Shown here piece after piece: positions 1 through 10,244 of a stretch of DNA of 64,000 nucleotides. Origin of the DNA: Gigaspora margarita (lineage: Eukaryota > Glomeromycota > Glomeromycetes > Diversisporales > Gigasporaceae); assembly GCA_009809945.1 (NCBI GenBank), contig WTPW01000157.1, forward strand, positions 137,489 to 201,488, read 5' to 3'. The position numbers were made by a program, and so were the translations under genes. The notes beneath the pieces were generated by a model. It saw nothing but the letters and a program-made list of their open reading frames with translations, was not told the origin of the DNA and did not search any database. Each line of letters begins with the position of its first letter. Within the stretch, counting starts at the first letter, position 1.

Positions 1-540
1 ATTATTCTGGCATATTTACTTTTATATTTCTTGAAAATTTAAGAGAAGATGCTTAACTTTGGATTTTTTGATCAAAAAAATTCAAAATTAAGCATCTTAA
101 ATTTTTAAAAATTATAGTAGTACAAAAAAATGAGATAGCTTATTTTTGGGTATGATTCTTGCAAAATGTAGATAATTTGCTAAAAATAAAATATAACATG
201 CATAAAATTGCTGTAATTTGCCAAAATGCTTTATATAACCTTTTTTAAAATTAATCTCAATTTGCTAAAACTTAAATTTGGACCTCAGACCAAATTTTCT
301 GCAATTTGCTAAAAAAAAAAGACATATATCAGAGATGTCTGGGGTCCTGGGAATATAAATTTAAAAGGGAAATTTGATTAGAAAGTTATTATTTGCAAAC
401 TGCAATATATCAAATTAGAATTATTGCAATGTTCATCATATGGTAACTATAGTGATCAAAATTATGCTAATTTGTATAATAATTCTATTATTGGTTTAAA
501 ACTTCATTGCTAAACATGCTAATTACTCTATTGATCTCAA
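1..540. other. AT-rich sequence without a gene
   Basis: No coding region is supported. The stretch is AT-rich and contains several copies of a short TTTGCTAAAA-like motif. At about 45-115 there is a small inverted repeat (AGATGCTTAA ... TTAAGCATCT) resembling one of the two palindromes of the 10.2-11.9 kb satellite. Confidence 0.5.
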
Positions 541-1400
541 TATATAGACAAAGCCAAGTTAATTTGTGTTGCAGTTATTGTGTTTCTATCATTTTCTAAA
601 AAAACTATTACAAAACTTACTTGGCATATAATGTGTAATTAAAAAAGTTGTTGTACATAGGATTTATTTGCCACCAAGTGATCTTTATATATAGTTATAA
701 GTTTTTTGTATTAATATTAGTGTAAAAAAAAAATTGTTACAAAACTTGCTTGTTGTTCTTAATATGAAATAGGTAAAGTTAAAACAGTTTGTATTGGAAT
801 AAAATGTTATGGTTTCTATTTTAAACTGTTATAAAAACTCTGTTACAATACTTGTATGCTATTCTAGTAACAATAAAAGATTAATTAGTTGTATTAGGAT
901 TATCAAGGTTCTATATGAGCTAAAAATAATCTTACTTAACACACAATATATAATCAAGGTTGTTAATTTTGCATTGAAATTGTGATTTCTATTATGATAG
1001 TTGAAATTGAGTCAATTTGCATTAAGGGTATCATTATTATTGTAAAAATTTTATTACAAACCTTTAGTTATAATTCTAGTGACATAGAGCATATAATTAT
1101 AAAATAAGTTATTTTGGTTTGTATTTGTAATTGTATTAAAGTTATTGTAATTTCTATCATGAATTTCTATAAAAAAAATTCTGTTACAAACTTATTCGAC
1201 TGATAATATTTTTCAAGGTTGAGTTTGTACTGAAATTATTGTAGTCCCTATCAGAAATACTACAAAAATTCTCATGCAAAACTTGCTTGTTATTCAAATA
1301 ATCACAATATGTGGTTAGGCTTGAGATAGTTCATGTTAAAATTATTATAGTTCCTATCATAAGTTACTGTTATAAACCTTGGTAATAAACTCATTAACGC
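541..1400. repeat. Degenerate ~105-bp satellite, dispersed family
   Basis: A core resembling TTACAAAACTTGCTTGTTAT recurs at about 609, 736, 842, 1053, 1182, 1274 and 1368, spaced roughly 92-129 bp apart with one double step. Between cores lies a second shared segment resembling TTATTGTAATTTCTATCAT. The same family occurs in reverse orientation at about 13430-13650, 16200-16440 and 62930-63180. Copies are strongly diverged, so the boundaries are approximate. Confidence 0.6.
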
Positions 1401-2330
1401 ATATTATTAGTGATGTCCACATCTTAGTTAATTTTAAATATAAAGTGTGCATAAAGAACAGGAGTCTATTTGTTAAATTTCAAATATACAAAGTGTGCAT
1501 AATAATTGAAAGTTAATTTTTTAAAATAAATCTAAATAGATACCAACTGATTATTAATTATAGTAAATAGATAAATTATGATTATGATGAATTTATTATG
1601 ATATTAACATGCAAATGTTCATAATTACAGATTTAAATAGCATTGTTATAACTGATCACCTTATTTAAATTTTCTCATAGTCTAATATGTTCTTGGATAT
1701 AGAATTAAAAGAAAAGTGAATTTTTATTATTATTATTTTTATTTAGGTGTATAAAATGTTATAATTAATTTTCTTACACCAGAATCACATTTTCGGATCT
1801 GATCCAATCAAAAATGCTAAAATGTATGAACCCAAAATTAAATGTGGTTATTAGGATTGAGTTAGTTCATGTTAAAATTATATGAGTTACTATTATAAAC
1901 CTTACAATTCTGGTGATACACAGTACATGACTCACTAATGCATATTATAATTAATATTAAACATTATCTATTTCAGTTAATTTCAAAGATATAATGTGTG
2001 CATAATGAATGTAAGTCTATTTGTTAAATTTAAAGATGCAAAGTATGTGTAATGATTGAAAGTTGATTTTTTTAAAAAAATAAATGTATATAGATAACAA
2101 CTGATTATTAATCATAGTAATAGATCAATTATGAACCTATTATGATATTAACATACTAATCATAATTACAGATGTAATAGTAATAAGTAAAGTATCATCA
2201 TAACTGATCACACCTTATTTTAAATTTTCTCATGGTCTAACTATGGTTTTTTCACTTAGATCATTTCACAATATCACATTTTTGGTTCTGATCTAATCAA
2301 AAATGTTAAAATGTACAAACTCAAAATTAA
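1309..2330. repeat. Tandem duplication of a ~530-bp unit
   Basis: Unit A (about 1309-1840) and unit B (about 1841-2330) run in parallel. Both contain the GGATTGAGTTAGTTCATGTT-like start, AAAGTGTGCATAA, TTATTATGATATTAACAT, AACTGATCAC, TTAAATTTTCTCAT and a final TCTGATCCAATCAAAAATG-like segment in the same order. Divergence is substantial. No coding potential is seen. Confidence 0.7.
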
Positions 2331-2376
2331 ATAATATAGATAAGATTTTATAGAAATTTATTAATAAAATTTTATA

Positions 2377-2633
2377 TATATATATATATATTTTTTTTAT
2401 TCAGCAGTCTTGCTCATATTTTATTAGGATTTGAACTAACAAATTTAGTACAAAAATTATATAAAAAAATGTAATCTTTTTACTACCTAATCTACAAATA
2501 TTAGCTCACCCGGTTGTTCAGAGAACACCTATGTGCAACCTGCTATAGTGAGATTTTCCTCATATTATATATCTATGAACTAGGTAACATAATATTTTAG
2601 CGGAAGGTTCTCACGGCCCGTCGAGACTACCAA
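2377..2633 (-). other. LINE1 3' UTR and tail
   Basis: On the minus strand, after the last coding stop, the sequence contains TATAGCAGGT, TAGGTG, AACCGG, TTTGTAGAT and finally GACTGCTGAAT plus A8 and (TA)n. The same blocks in the same order occur on the plus strand at 18463-18611. This identifies them as a conserved 3' tail, probably the template recognised by the LINE reverse transcriptase. A TTCAAATCC stretch resembles a Pol III B box but appears incidental. Confidence 0.7.
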
Positions 2634-3367
2634 TTACAATTTCCACCATGCTGCTCGCTGGCCAAAGTTGATCCAGCTGCCCACCTCTTTTCTAACTCTT
2701 TCCCAAACTTCATACCAAGATGACTTTTTCTTTTTTTGGTTCATTGTTGCTCCTTTTACTTTTTCTTTTTCTTTTTTCCATTTTTTGCTTGTAAACTTTA
2801 CTGTCATTTTGTTTTTCTGAAGCTTTTTTTTCTTAACATTCATTTCTCTTTGACTCCGATTTTATGTTCTTTTTCCCATTCATTTACTAATTTGCAGCGT
2901 GCAACCCATATTCTGTCATATATAAGCTCAAACCACAATTTCCATAACATGACCATAAACTTCGTGGTTTGTTTATTTGATCTAAAAAGTGGTCTTATCT
3001 CGTCAAAGTCTTCAGTTGTTATTAAACCTCGTATCCATCTTTCCCTTCTTCGTAATTCATCTTCCGTATTGCCTTTTCCCAAACTCACAAGAATGGCCTC
3101 TTTCGTTTTCTCAAAGTTCTCAATCTCTTCAAAGCTCTTTAGGCTTGTTTCTACGCAGTGTTCTTCTAGATCTCTTAGTAAGTTTACTGATACCTCGCAG
3201 CTTACCAGATGCTCTGTTGTTTCACTTTTTTCCTTACATACTACACATGTTGAAGTGTGGTATACTTCTGGCTTTCTTCTATTTAGCGTTTCAAGCACCG
3301 GTAGCAGGTTGTTTATATATCTAAGTTCAAATAACTGGATAGCATTTTCTCTGAAAGTGTAGTTTCA
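2634..3367 (-). pseudogene. LINE1 ORF2 C-terminus with Cys/His motif
   Basis: This is the C-terminal tail of the LINE1 polyprotein, downstream of RNase H. A CVVCKEKSETTEHLVSC segment (C-x2-C-x8-H-x3-C) matches the Cys/His motif often found after RNase H or RT in LINEs and thought to bind nucleic acid. The frame follows directly from the RNase H segment through one in-frame TGA at 3365-3367. The last ~70 residues (2634-2843) are in another frame, overlapping the previous one by a few bases, so a small indel lies near 2840. The Cys/His assignment is secure; its precise role is inferred. Confidence 0.7.
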
Positions 3368-4045
3368 GATTCTTTTTCCACTTTCAAGTATTTTATAAAA
3401 AGTTGGCCAATGTTGTAAGCTACTACGTTCTTGATGAGTCCGGTTGTGTTTTCCATGTAAAAAGGTCCATTCTACCTTGTCAACCAACTTTGTAAGCATT
3501 TTGATAAAAGAACGAATTGGTTTTTCTATAGGTTCATTTTTCCAAGTGTATTTTATCTTGAAAGACCGTATGCTATCTGTTTGAGAAATGAAACATTTAG
3601 AGCTACTGGCGCCTTTTTTGGCTTCTTTGTCTGCTGCTTCATTAAACTTGTCGTCCGAATGACCCTTGACCTTGGTCCATTCCACTTTTAGATCTTTCAT
3701 TCGAATTATTTCAATTATCATTGTAGTTAATCCACTATTTTTTACTTTTAGCCATTTTCTAGTACTCGACGTTCTAAGGCCTTTCTTAATTGCAAGTATC
3801 GCCGCTTTGCTATCAGTTCTTATTTCAAGACTCCACCCATTTGGAGTTATTAACAGTGCTACTAATATAGCTACCATTTCCGCTCTTGTTGATGAAAACT
3901 ACTTTTCCGTTGCACATGCAAATTTTTTAATAACATGACCCTCCTTATTTACTTGTACTATCCCACATCCCATTTTTATTTTGTCTCCTTCCTTCTCTGA
4001 ACTGAGTGAGCCATCTGTATAATATACTAAACTATCTACTAATTA
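3365..4045 (-). pseudogene. LINE1 RNase H domain
   Basis: Ribonuclease H domain, which degrades the RNA strand of the RNA-DNA hybrid during retrotransposition. Visible catalytic blocks in order are YTDGS (first Asp) near 4010-4020, STRAEM (Glu) near 3880, RTDSKAA (Asp) near 3810, and KGHSDDKFNEAADKEA (last Asp) near 3650. All four acidic residues are present. One in-frame TAG at 3899-3901 sits just before SSTRAE, where related LINE RNase H domains usually have Trp, which suggests TGG to TAG. Another stop (4043-4045) separates this block from the upstream region in the same frame. Confidence 0.85.
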
Positions 4046-5143
4046 ATTTTGTATTAATATTTTTTCTAAGTCATCCCTTATTTCCTCCTCTTTAACGACC
4101 CTATCTATACAACATTTCTCCCAGCTATTGCACTCTATTCTCAGGTTTTCTGCTTCTTTGACTCTTCGAACCTCTTTCACTGAGAGTATTTCTCTTTTAC
4201 CCTCTTGCTCCCAACTTTTTTCCAAAGATCATGTATCGAAGAGTAATTGTGAACCTCTTTCCGTCTTCTTGACCAAATTTGTTATGTCACCAAGAGTTGT
4301 CTGCTCTTTGCGTATGTTACTAATATCATTTCTTGGTTTTAAAAATGTTTGCTTTTCATCTAATTCTGACAAATTCATTGGCTCATATCTCTCGACTTCT
4401 ATGGTTTTTTTCCTTTTTTTCCGCACTCTACCAAATTCTACCTCTTTGCTATCTGGGTCTTGCCAAATCACTTATTCTTTCTTTCTTTGATCTGTTTCTA
4501 TGTCCACTATATAAGGAGTACAGTAATTCTGATTATCAGTACTGACTTTGTAAGCTGATTTAACTTTTCTCAGCTCCGTGCATTCGATCATCATGTTTTC
4601 TAGTGCTTTGAACCAGTTCGCTACCTTTTCTTGCAAATTAGTTCTTTGGACTATCTTGAGTTGTTTCCAAGTGCACATAGTCACGCCATCATCTAGCATT
4701 AATTGTGATGCCCAAAAGAGACCTAAATTCCCTGTATTCGTTGTTTCATACCAAATCTGCTTACTCCATAGCATGTTCCTAATGGCATGATCATTTCTCA
4801 ATTGGGGTATATTTATATCCCAACATGTTGTAATGTTACTGTTTACTACTGAGATGCCTAAGCGGGCTGCTTGTTGTAATACTCTTACACCGAGATTTTT
4901 GATCTTATAATTCCTTTTGTTTAAGATGGCTTGATTTGTCAGTATACATTCTTCTGATCCCAATTTTCTCTGCCCTTGTTTTAATCTTATTACTGTTGTT
5001 CTCCCTACAGTACCTTCTTCATTAAGCCGTACTAGTAATTCTGAAATCTGGTACTCTACTAGCCTGTTCCAAAGACCTTTTAAGTTTACTATCACTGGAT
5101 GCTTTGGTACTGCATTTGCTGCAGTTGAAGGAATGGACATTTT
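4046..5143 (-). pseudogene. LINE1 ORF2, region between RT and RNase H
   Basis: Continuation of the LINE1 polyprotein between the reverse transcriptase and RNase H. It reads through in-frame stops near 5144-5146 and 4472-4474, with a break near 4226. Text such as PKHPVIVNLKGLWNRLVEYQ and the charged VKEVRRVKEAENLRIE segment are not a domain I can name. This position normally holds the thumb/connection region. Function is inferred only from its location. Confidence 0.6.
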
Positions 5144-6325
5144 CTATTTAGCTAGGCGTATAATAGGCTGTTGTATCTTTTCACATTGTTCTTTTGTTAA
5201 GCAAAACAACATTAATTTATATTCTAAAGTGGGTATGAGTATTGCATTATTAATATATGTGATCTGGGCTAGGGATAGTTTTTTGAACTTCAGCAGACCC
5301 ACTGCACAATTTACTTCCTTCTTTGCTCTAGCTATATCCGCTTTTTGTTGTTCTCTAAGTGAGACCCAGACTCCTAGAAAACGTGTTGTTTCTTTTTGAT
5401 TTTTGGCAAAGACTTTGATTTCTGGGTCCCCCATTAGGACGCAAAGTTCTACTCTATTTTTTTTCCTTTTGGAGCACATTACCATTAGCTCTGTTTTGTT
5501 AGAATTTATTTCTATATCGTTCAGGCAATAAAAGTCCTTTGCAATATTTATGGTTTTTTGCATATCTTCTTGGTTTTCAGTTATCCAAGTTGTGTCATCA
5601 GCATATGCAAGTACACCTATTTGTAACGTTTCTATTTTCTCTCTATACTTAATATTCTCATTTACACCTTTTAAGCACATTTTATATCCTAACTTCTCTT
5701 GAATCATACACAAAAGCGGGTCATAGAAAATTTTCTACATTAGAGGTGAGAGAACTTCACCTTGCTCTATCCTGTCAGTTGCTTTAAAAGTCCTTGTGTT
5801 TCCAAAATCTGTTATTACACTGATCTCTCTATTCTGGAATATACTTATAATAAAGTTAATCAGCTTTCTTGGAAACCTAATCCTTTCTAATGCCCTCTCC
5901 AAGGCGAACATGCTCACAGAGTCAAAAGCTTTCTTCATATCTTGAAATACAATCCACACTTCCTTCCTCTCTTCTGCCGCCTCTTCTAGTATATTGTTTA
6001 TTATGTGAATAGGAGCTGCCGTGCTTTCACCTGAAAGACCAGCGAAATTTTCGCCTTTTAGAATTTTCATACTCCATAATACTGTATCAAGTCTTGTATG
6101 TATTACTCTTGTTAGTACTTTTCTAAATGTTTCTAATAAGGCAATGGGCCTTGTGCATCCTAGGTTATACTCCCAGAAGTTAGATTTAGGTATTAAAAAG
6201 AGTTGTGCCAATTTCCATTTTCTAGGAAATTTGCCTTCCTCCAAGACCATATTGGCAAATTTTATAAACTCTTTTGTTGTTTCTACAGAAACCTTCTTTA
6301 AGAGAATGTAGCCAATTCCTGACAC
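5144..6325 (-). pseudogene. LINE1 reverse transcriptase domain
   Basis: RNA-dependent DNA polymerase core of LINE1. Visible motifs in order are RPIALLETFRKVLTRVI, FAGLSGESTAAPIH, the motif-A aspartate in VFQDMKKAFDSVS, EQGEVLSPLM (motif B-like) and LAYADDTTWI, with an intact YADD catalytic box. The 6325-5735 and 5713-5144 blocks are in the same frame, separated only by TAG at 5735-5737. Related LINEs commonly have Trp right after SPL(L/M), so TGG to TAG is the simplest reading. Catalytic residues remain, so the decay is recent enough to leave the active site recognisable. Confidence 0.9.
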
Positions 6326-7089
6326 ACCAGGTGCTGTCTTGTTGTGGGCTTTGTTTAGAGCAGCTAACCATTCTTCTTCCTGAATAGGATCAATACCAGG
6401 ATGGATTTATCCAGCTTTTTGCTCTATATTCTTCTTCCCATTCCTTACTCAAATTCTCGAATTTGTGCTTCCATTCACGAAATTGTTTCTCAAAATATCT
6501 GACTACATACTCCTTTACCTCTGTCTCTTCAATGACTAGTTCACTTTTTTGATAAAAGTTCTCTTCTTCTTTTAGCACTCTATCTATTTTTATTTTATTA
6601 ACTGGTTTATTTAGTAGACTCAACAGCATTCTCTTTCTATCTCCATTCATCATACCGAATCTCGATTCAACTTTGTTCTGAATCTCTTTCTCTTTCATAT
6701 TACGAGCTAGTGCTTCTGCTTTTTTCCTTAGTAGATTTGCCCATTTTCATAATTCATCTGCATTTACCAAGTTCCATGCACTGGGCAAAGGTGGAATTTC
6801 CATCATGTTTTTTTCATTTATTTGCTTAATTTGGGTGTTGAATCTACTATGTTCACTATGGCTTATCTTATCTACGCCTTTCTCTTTTTTGTATTTGCAA
6901 ATTTTGTATAACAACTTTAGCTCTTTATGGTATTTGTACTTTGGAATGACTTTATTGCAACATAACTCCGTCTTCTTTGCTTTGGACCAAGGTATGTGTT
7001 TGTTTGCTGCTTCTTGTATCGCATTACTTAAACGATCCCATTGTGTATCTATTTGCTCTTCTTTCAGTTTTCTGTCCACTGATTCTTGA
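6326..7089 (-). pseudogene. LINE1 ORF2 linker between endonuclease and RT
   Basis: Lys/Glu-rich helical linker (for example QIDTQWDRLSNAIQEAANKH and RKKAEALARNMKEKEIQNK) joining the endonuclease to the RT, as is usual in LINE ORF2. An in-frame TGA lies at 6747-6749, and a frame change plus stop lie near 6385-6405, just before the segment EEEWLAALNKAHNKTAPGVS that opens the RT. No catalytic motif is expected here. Confidence 0.65.
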
Positions 7090-8100
7090 TGGGGATTCTT
7101 TTTTCAGAGCTTGTTTTCTAAGCAGCTTTTATAGTCCTCCCAGTTGTCTCTAGATGCTTTGTGGTATTAGAAAATTTTTCTTGACGGATCTTTATTTTTA
7201 GTTCGACGTAGTTTACCATAGCTAAGTATTCTACTTGTATTTAAGGAGGCCCATACAAGTTTGTGATCACTTCCTGTAATACAGGATAGGTCGTCCATTT
7301 TACTTTCTTCTATTCGATTTTTTGTTTCTTCACAAACCCATATATAATCTATTCTTGATGTGTTACTACCACTTATCCAGGAGTAATCTCTTTTATATGG
7401 GTTTATATAACTATATGTATCCGTAAAGTTCTAGTTTTTACACCAATTTAGCAAAGATTTACCTAGTCCTTAATTTTTACGCTTATCATTATTTGAGTCC
7501 AAATTTGTACTACAGATTGCCTTAAAATCGCCCAAAATGTATGTATATGTATTAATCCTGTTTCTGCTTATTTCTCTGATTAGGGTTCTTTGCGTTTCTT
7601 TGTTGATAATTTTATCTGTTGGTGAAAGGTATACTACCCACACCTGTAGTACTACCTTTCTAAAGAAGAATTCTATTTTGATTAAATAAGGACTAAATCT
7701 TATAACTTTTCCCACATGCTTTTGCCAGTGTTCTCTAACTAGAATTCCACCACCAGCGCCCTTATTTTTGTCTTCTTCACGTTTGGACCAAAAACTTGTA
7801 TAACCCAGGTGCCTTGTATCTAACCATATCCCTTCTTTTTCTCCTATTTTTGTTTCTGTTATACCAATTAAGTCCATTTTGTTCCTGTTGCATTGATCTG
7901 CTAACTTTTGTAGTTTTTCTTCATCTAATCTTAGCCCGTTAATATTGTGAACTCCTATTTTTAATCTATCAAAGTTTTCTATATTCTTCTCCTTCACTAT
8001 GTCTATTTTATTGTTTTCCTGTGCTTGTAATTTGTTTTGCAAGGCATTAACAGGATTTCCTGCCTTGCTTTTTCCCTTTAGTTTGCCTGCGGTGACAAGT
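7090..8100 (-). pseudogene. LINE1 APE-type endonuclease domain
   Basis: Apurinic/apyrimidinic-type endonuclease that nicks target DNA to prime reverse transcription. Blocks in order are KIGVHNINGLRL (Asn) near 7945, LIGITETKIGEKEG (Glu) near 7855, YLSPTDK near 7630, YILGDFKAI (canonical GDFN with Asn replaced by Lys) near 7525, then in a further segment TSRIDYIWV near 7345 and GSDHKLVWA near 7260. The last two match the conserved S-RID-Y and SDH blocks. Stops at 7470-7472 and near 7430 and 7165 interrupt the domain. Together with the GDFK change, nuclease activity is unlikely. Confidence 0.8.
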
Positions 8101-8108
8101 TAGAAGCA

Positions 8109-9046
8109 TTAAGCAATTAGTTGCTCAATGACCCTGAAATGCTCTCGCATGTCTGAAAGCATATCTATTAAACTATAATTGACTTGTGAAGTTTCCTTAT
8201 TATTCTTTCCTGTTTCTTCTTGCTTGTTTTTCCTTTTACCCAACTCTACTGAGTTTGAACCTGTTGCTACTTTGTTTGCTACAAACTTTTGTATGTTTTC
8301 GTTAGAAGTTTTCAAGTTTCTTAATGGCTTTCTTGTACTACTTCGTGATCTGGAGTTACTGACTACTCGATGGTCTTGTTTAACCTTAAGACTTCTGGCT
8401 TTCTTTTGCACTCCAGTTGTTCCTACTTCATAAGATGGCCTTTTTCCTCTATTAATATGGCAAGCATCTTTTTGATATTGAAATTGTTTATAATTTTCTC
8501 TACCCGAATTTTCTAATAACTTTTGCCATTCCAATTTTGTGTTGTAATAATATATATTATATTTTTGTGCTTGTATAAGCTCCTCTTCTGACTTAAAGTA
8601 CACATAAGCTCTTTGTCTTTGGTTGCCGTGACAGTTGTTCAGGATGTGTACTGCTTGCACATTGTATTTTTTGAGTTGACGCAGAAGCAAACTATCATAT
8701 GCTGTTGTTGGTATATTGGAGATTATACCTCTATATCTATTTCTTTCCTCTAGTTCAGCTATAGCAAACTTTCCGGATGTGATTTGTATGTTTTACTATG
8801 ATCCAAATGCAAAGACCAGTTTTCTCTTAACAACCTTTCTCTTTGCTCTGAGTTTGCAAGAATTTTAATATATGCTGCCTTGGCGGAAAAATTTTGCTGC
8901 CATGCAATAATAGTTACTGCACCAAAGTAACTCAAAAAAATCTTGATTTCTTCTGCCTTCATTCCCTTTGGCAGATTCCATAATGTAAAGAAATATGTTG
9001 TAGTTTTTTCATGTTCTTTGAACTTTTGTGATGTAATTTTGTTCAT
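8109..9046 (-). pseudogene. LINE1 ORF1, RRM-like RNA-binding part
   Basis: Second half of LINE1 ORF1, the nucleic-acid chaperone that coats the retrotransposon RNA. Residues encoded at 9046-8759 (TTYFFTLWNLPKGMKAEEIK, then GAVTIIAWQQNFSAKAAYIK) have the beta-alpha-beta look of an RRM with RNP-like blocks. A second similar unit at 8690-8520 (HGNQRQRAYVYFKSEEELIQ) follows after a frameshift near 8760. The C-terminal stretch to 8109 is Lys/Ser/Asn-rich. No CCHC knuckle is seen. The RRM assignment is by pattern, not by a profile search. Confidence 0.6.
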
Positions 9047-9259
9047 TGGAGCCCACGCTGAATTATATATGTCTTCATATTGCTTGGGTCTCTTGTTATA
9101 TAGTACTATTATCGATTCTTTTTTGGTTTGAGTTTTTTTGATGATGCACTCATTAAGCCCATAATCTAATGTACCACACTCTTCTTTTAATAAAGTAGCT
9201 TTGACTATTTCTTCTCTATTGTTGAGATTGGCTACTAACTCTTCATGTTCTTCATGGTT

Positions 9260-9827
9260 TCATTTACATATGTTGTCTTGAGCTTCTAACTCTACATTGC
9301 TTGTACTGCAAGTAACCTCAATAATTGGTTGCGATGGTGTTACCTCCATATTAACTGACTTGTTCTTTGTTTTACAACTCTTGCTTTGGACTTTATTTTG
9401 TTCTCTATTATGATCTACTATGACTTGTCTTTCTATTTTCATCTTATTGTTTTTCTTCACTATCCGTATTAATATGGTGTGTATACAAAATACCCATTGG
9501 GATAAATTTATCTTTGGTTTTGTTAGTACTTTTCTGCCCTTGATCAACATTTTTGCTTTCAAATTTTATATTGTTAGTACTAGGCTGATCTAACAAAATT
9601 TTTTCCTCTCTTGTTAGAACTTGTTCTCTCACTTTTTTGTGTTGAGCATAGGTGTAGAAGCGTAATACATTGCGAATAATTAAAATCCAGTACACTTCAT
9701 TAGTACCTAAAAATTTTGCAATTTTTTTATCTTCTTCCCAAATAAATTTGGTTTGTTCTTCCTGTACCATTAACTTTTCCTCCTCCGACTTGTTGAAGTA
9801 ATTTCTATAATCAGGAAGTTCTAACAT
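9260..9827 (-). pseudogene. LINE1 ORF1, N-terminal part
   Basis: N-terminal part of LINE1 ORF1. The reading frame opens with ATG at 9827 (MLELPDYRNYFNKSEEEK) and continues through EDKKIAKFLGTNEVYWILII to about 9444. A frameshift around 9450-9560 moves the frame to the 9562-9260 block, which ends in a TGA near 9260. It is charged and probably helical, with no motif I can name. It is assigned to ORF1 because it directly precedes the RRM-like segment inside the LINE1 boundaries. Confidence 0.55.
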
Positions 9828-10244
9828 TTTCTTGTTATTTTTTATGTGTTTGCTTGTTGTTTTGTTGTTGTTTTTTGTTGTTGTTTTGTTGATTTAATAT
9901 CACGTCTATTAATCAATTTTTTGTCCCGATTTAGCTGTTTGTTTACTTCCTAAACGCGATTGTTTGTTTTGTTGTACTACTGATCTGCAAACTAGGGCAA
10001 TAACGATTTCCCAAAAAAAAATTTTCCTTTTTGTAAAAATTTTTTGCGAAAAATAATTTTTTGTATTTTAAGATTTGTAGCTTTGCAAAAGAGCAAAACT
10101 GTTCTAATAAACTATATGTATTTTTTCCTGCTTGAGCTTTTTTCTTAAAGCTATTTTGCATGTTTACTTAATATAATTGTGCTTGAATTTCAAAAATTCT
10201 TCTGCTCCAATTTTGGTTACAGTGATCATCAGGAAGAGTTGTAT
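9828..10244 (-). other. LINE1 5' UTR
   Basis: Sequence between the upstream direct repeat and the ORF1 ATG, 417 bp. It has a GTT/GTTT-rich tract (9840-9895) and a short 72-codon open frame from ATG at 10161 to 9943 that has no recognisable features. A promoter is expected here for an autonomous LINE, but none can be read with confidence. Confidence 0.5.

Larger units (their letters stand above)
2377..10244 (-). mobile_element. LINE1: near full-length non-LTR retrotransposon, decayed
   Basis: Read on the minus strand the element runs 5' UTR, ORF1 with RRM-like segments, ORF2 with APE endonuclease, reverse transcriptase, RNase H and a C-terminal Cys/His motif, then a 3' UTR ending in an A-rich/(TA) tail. 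It is flanked by a 20-bp direct repeat, TTTATTAATAAAATTTTATA, at 2357-2376 and 10245-10264, consistent with target-primed insertion. The target is a palindromic satellite, so part of the match could come from neighbouring satellite units. Endonuclease plus RNase H place it with I/R1/Tad-like LINEs; I cannot assign a clade. Both ORFs carry several stops and frameshifts, so this copy should not be able to mobilise itself. Confidence 0.85.

Noticed and set aside
2400..2520. A tRNA-derived SINE on the minus strand (TTCAAATCC as B box) next to LINE1
   Set aside because: The stretch shares ordered blocks and the GACTGCTGAAT-A(n) end with 18463-18611, so it is the LINE1 3' UTR; the B-box resemblance is incidental.
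2736..3362. A 208-codon open frame on the plus strand
   Set aside because: It is the antisense of the LINE1 RNase H/C-terminal coding region, Phe/Ser/Leu-rich as expected for the complement of Lys/Glu-rich coding sequence.
9943..10161. A 72-codon gene upstream of LINE1 ORF1
   Set aside because: Short, no motif, lies in the 5' UTR; could be an upstream ORF, but nothing supports it.
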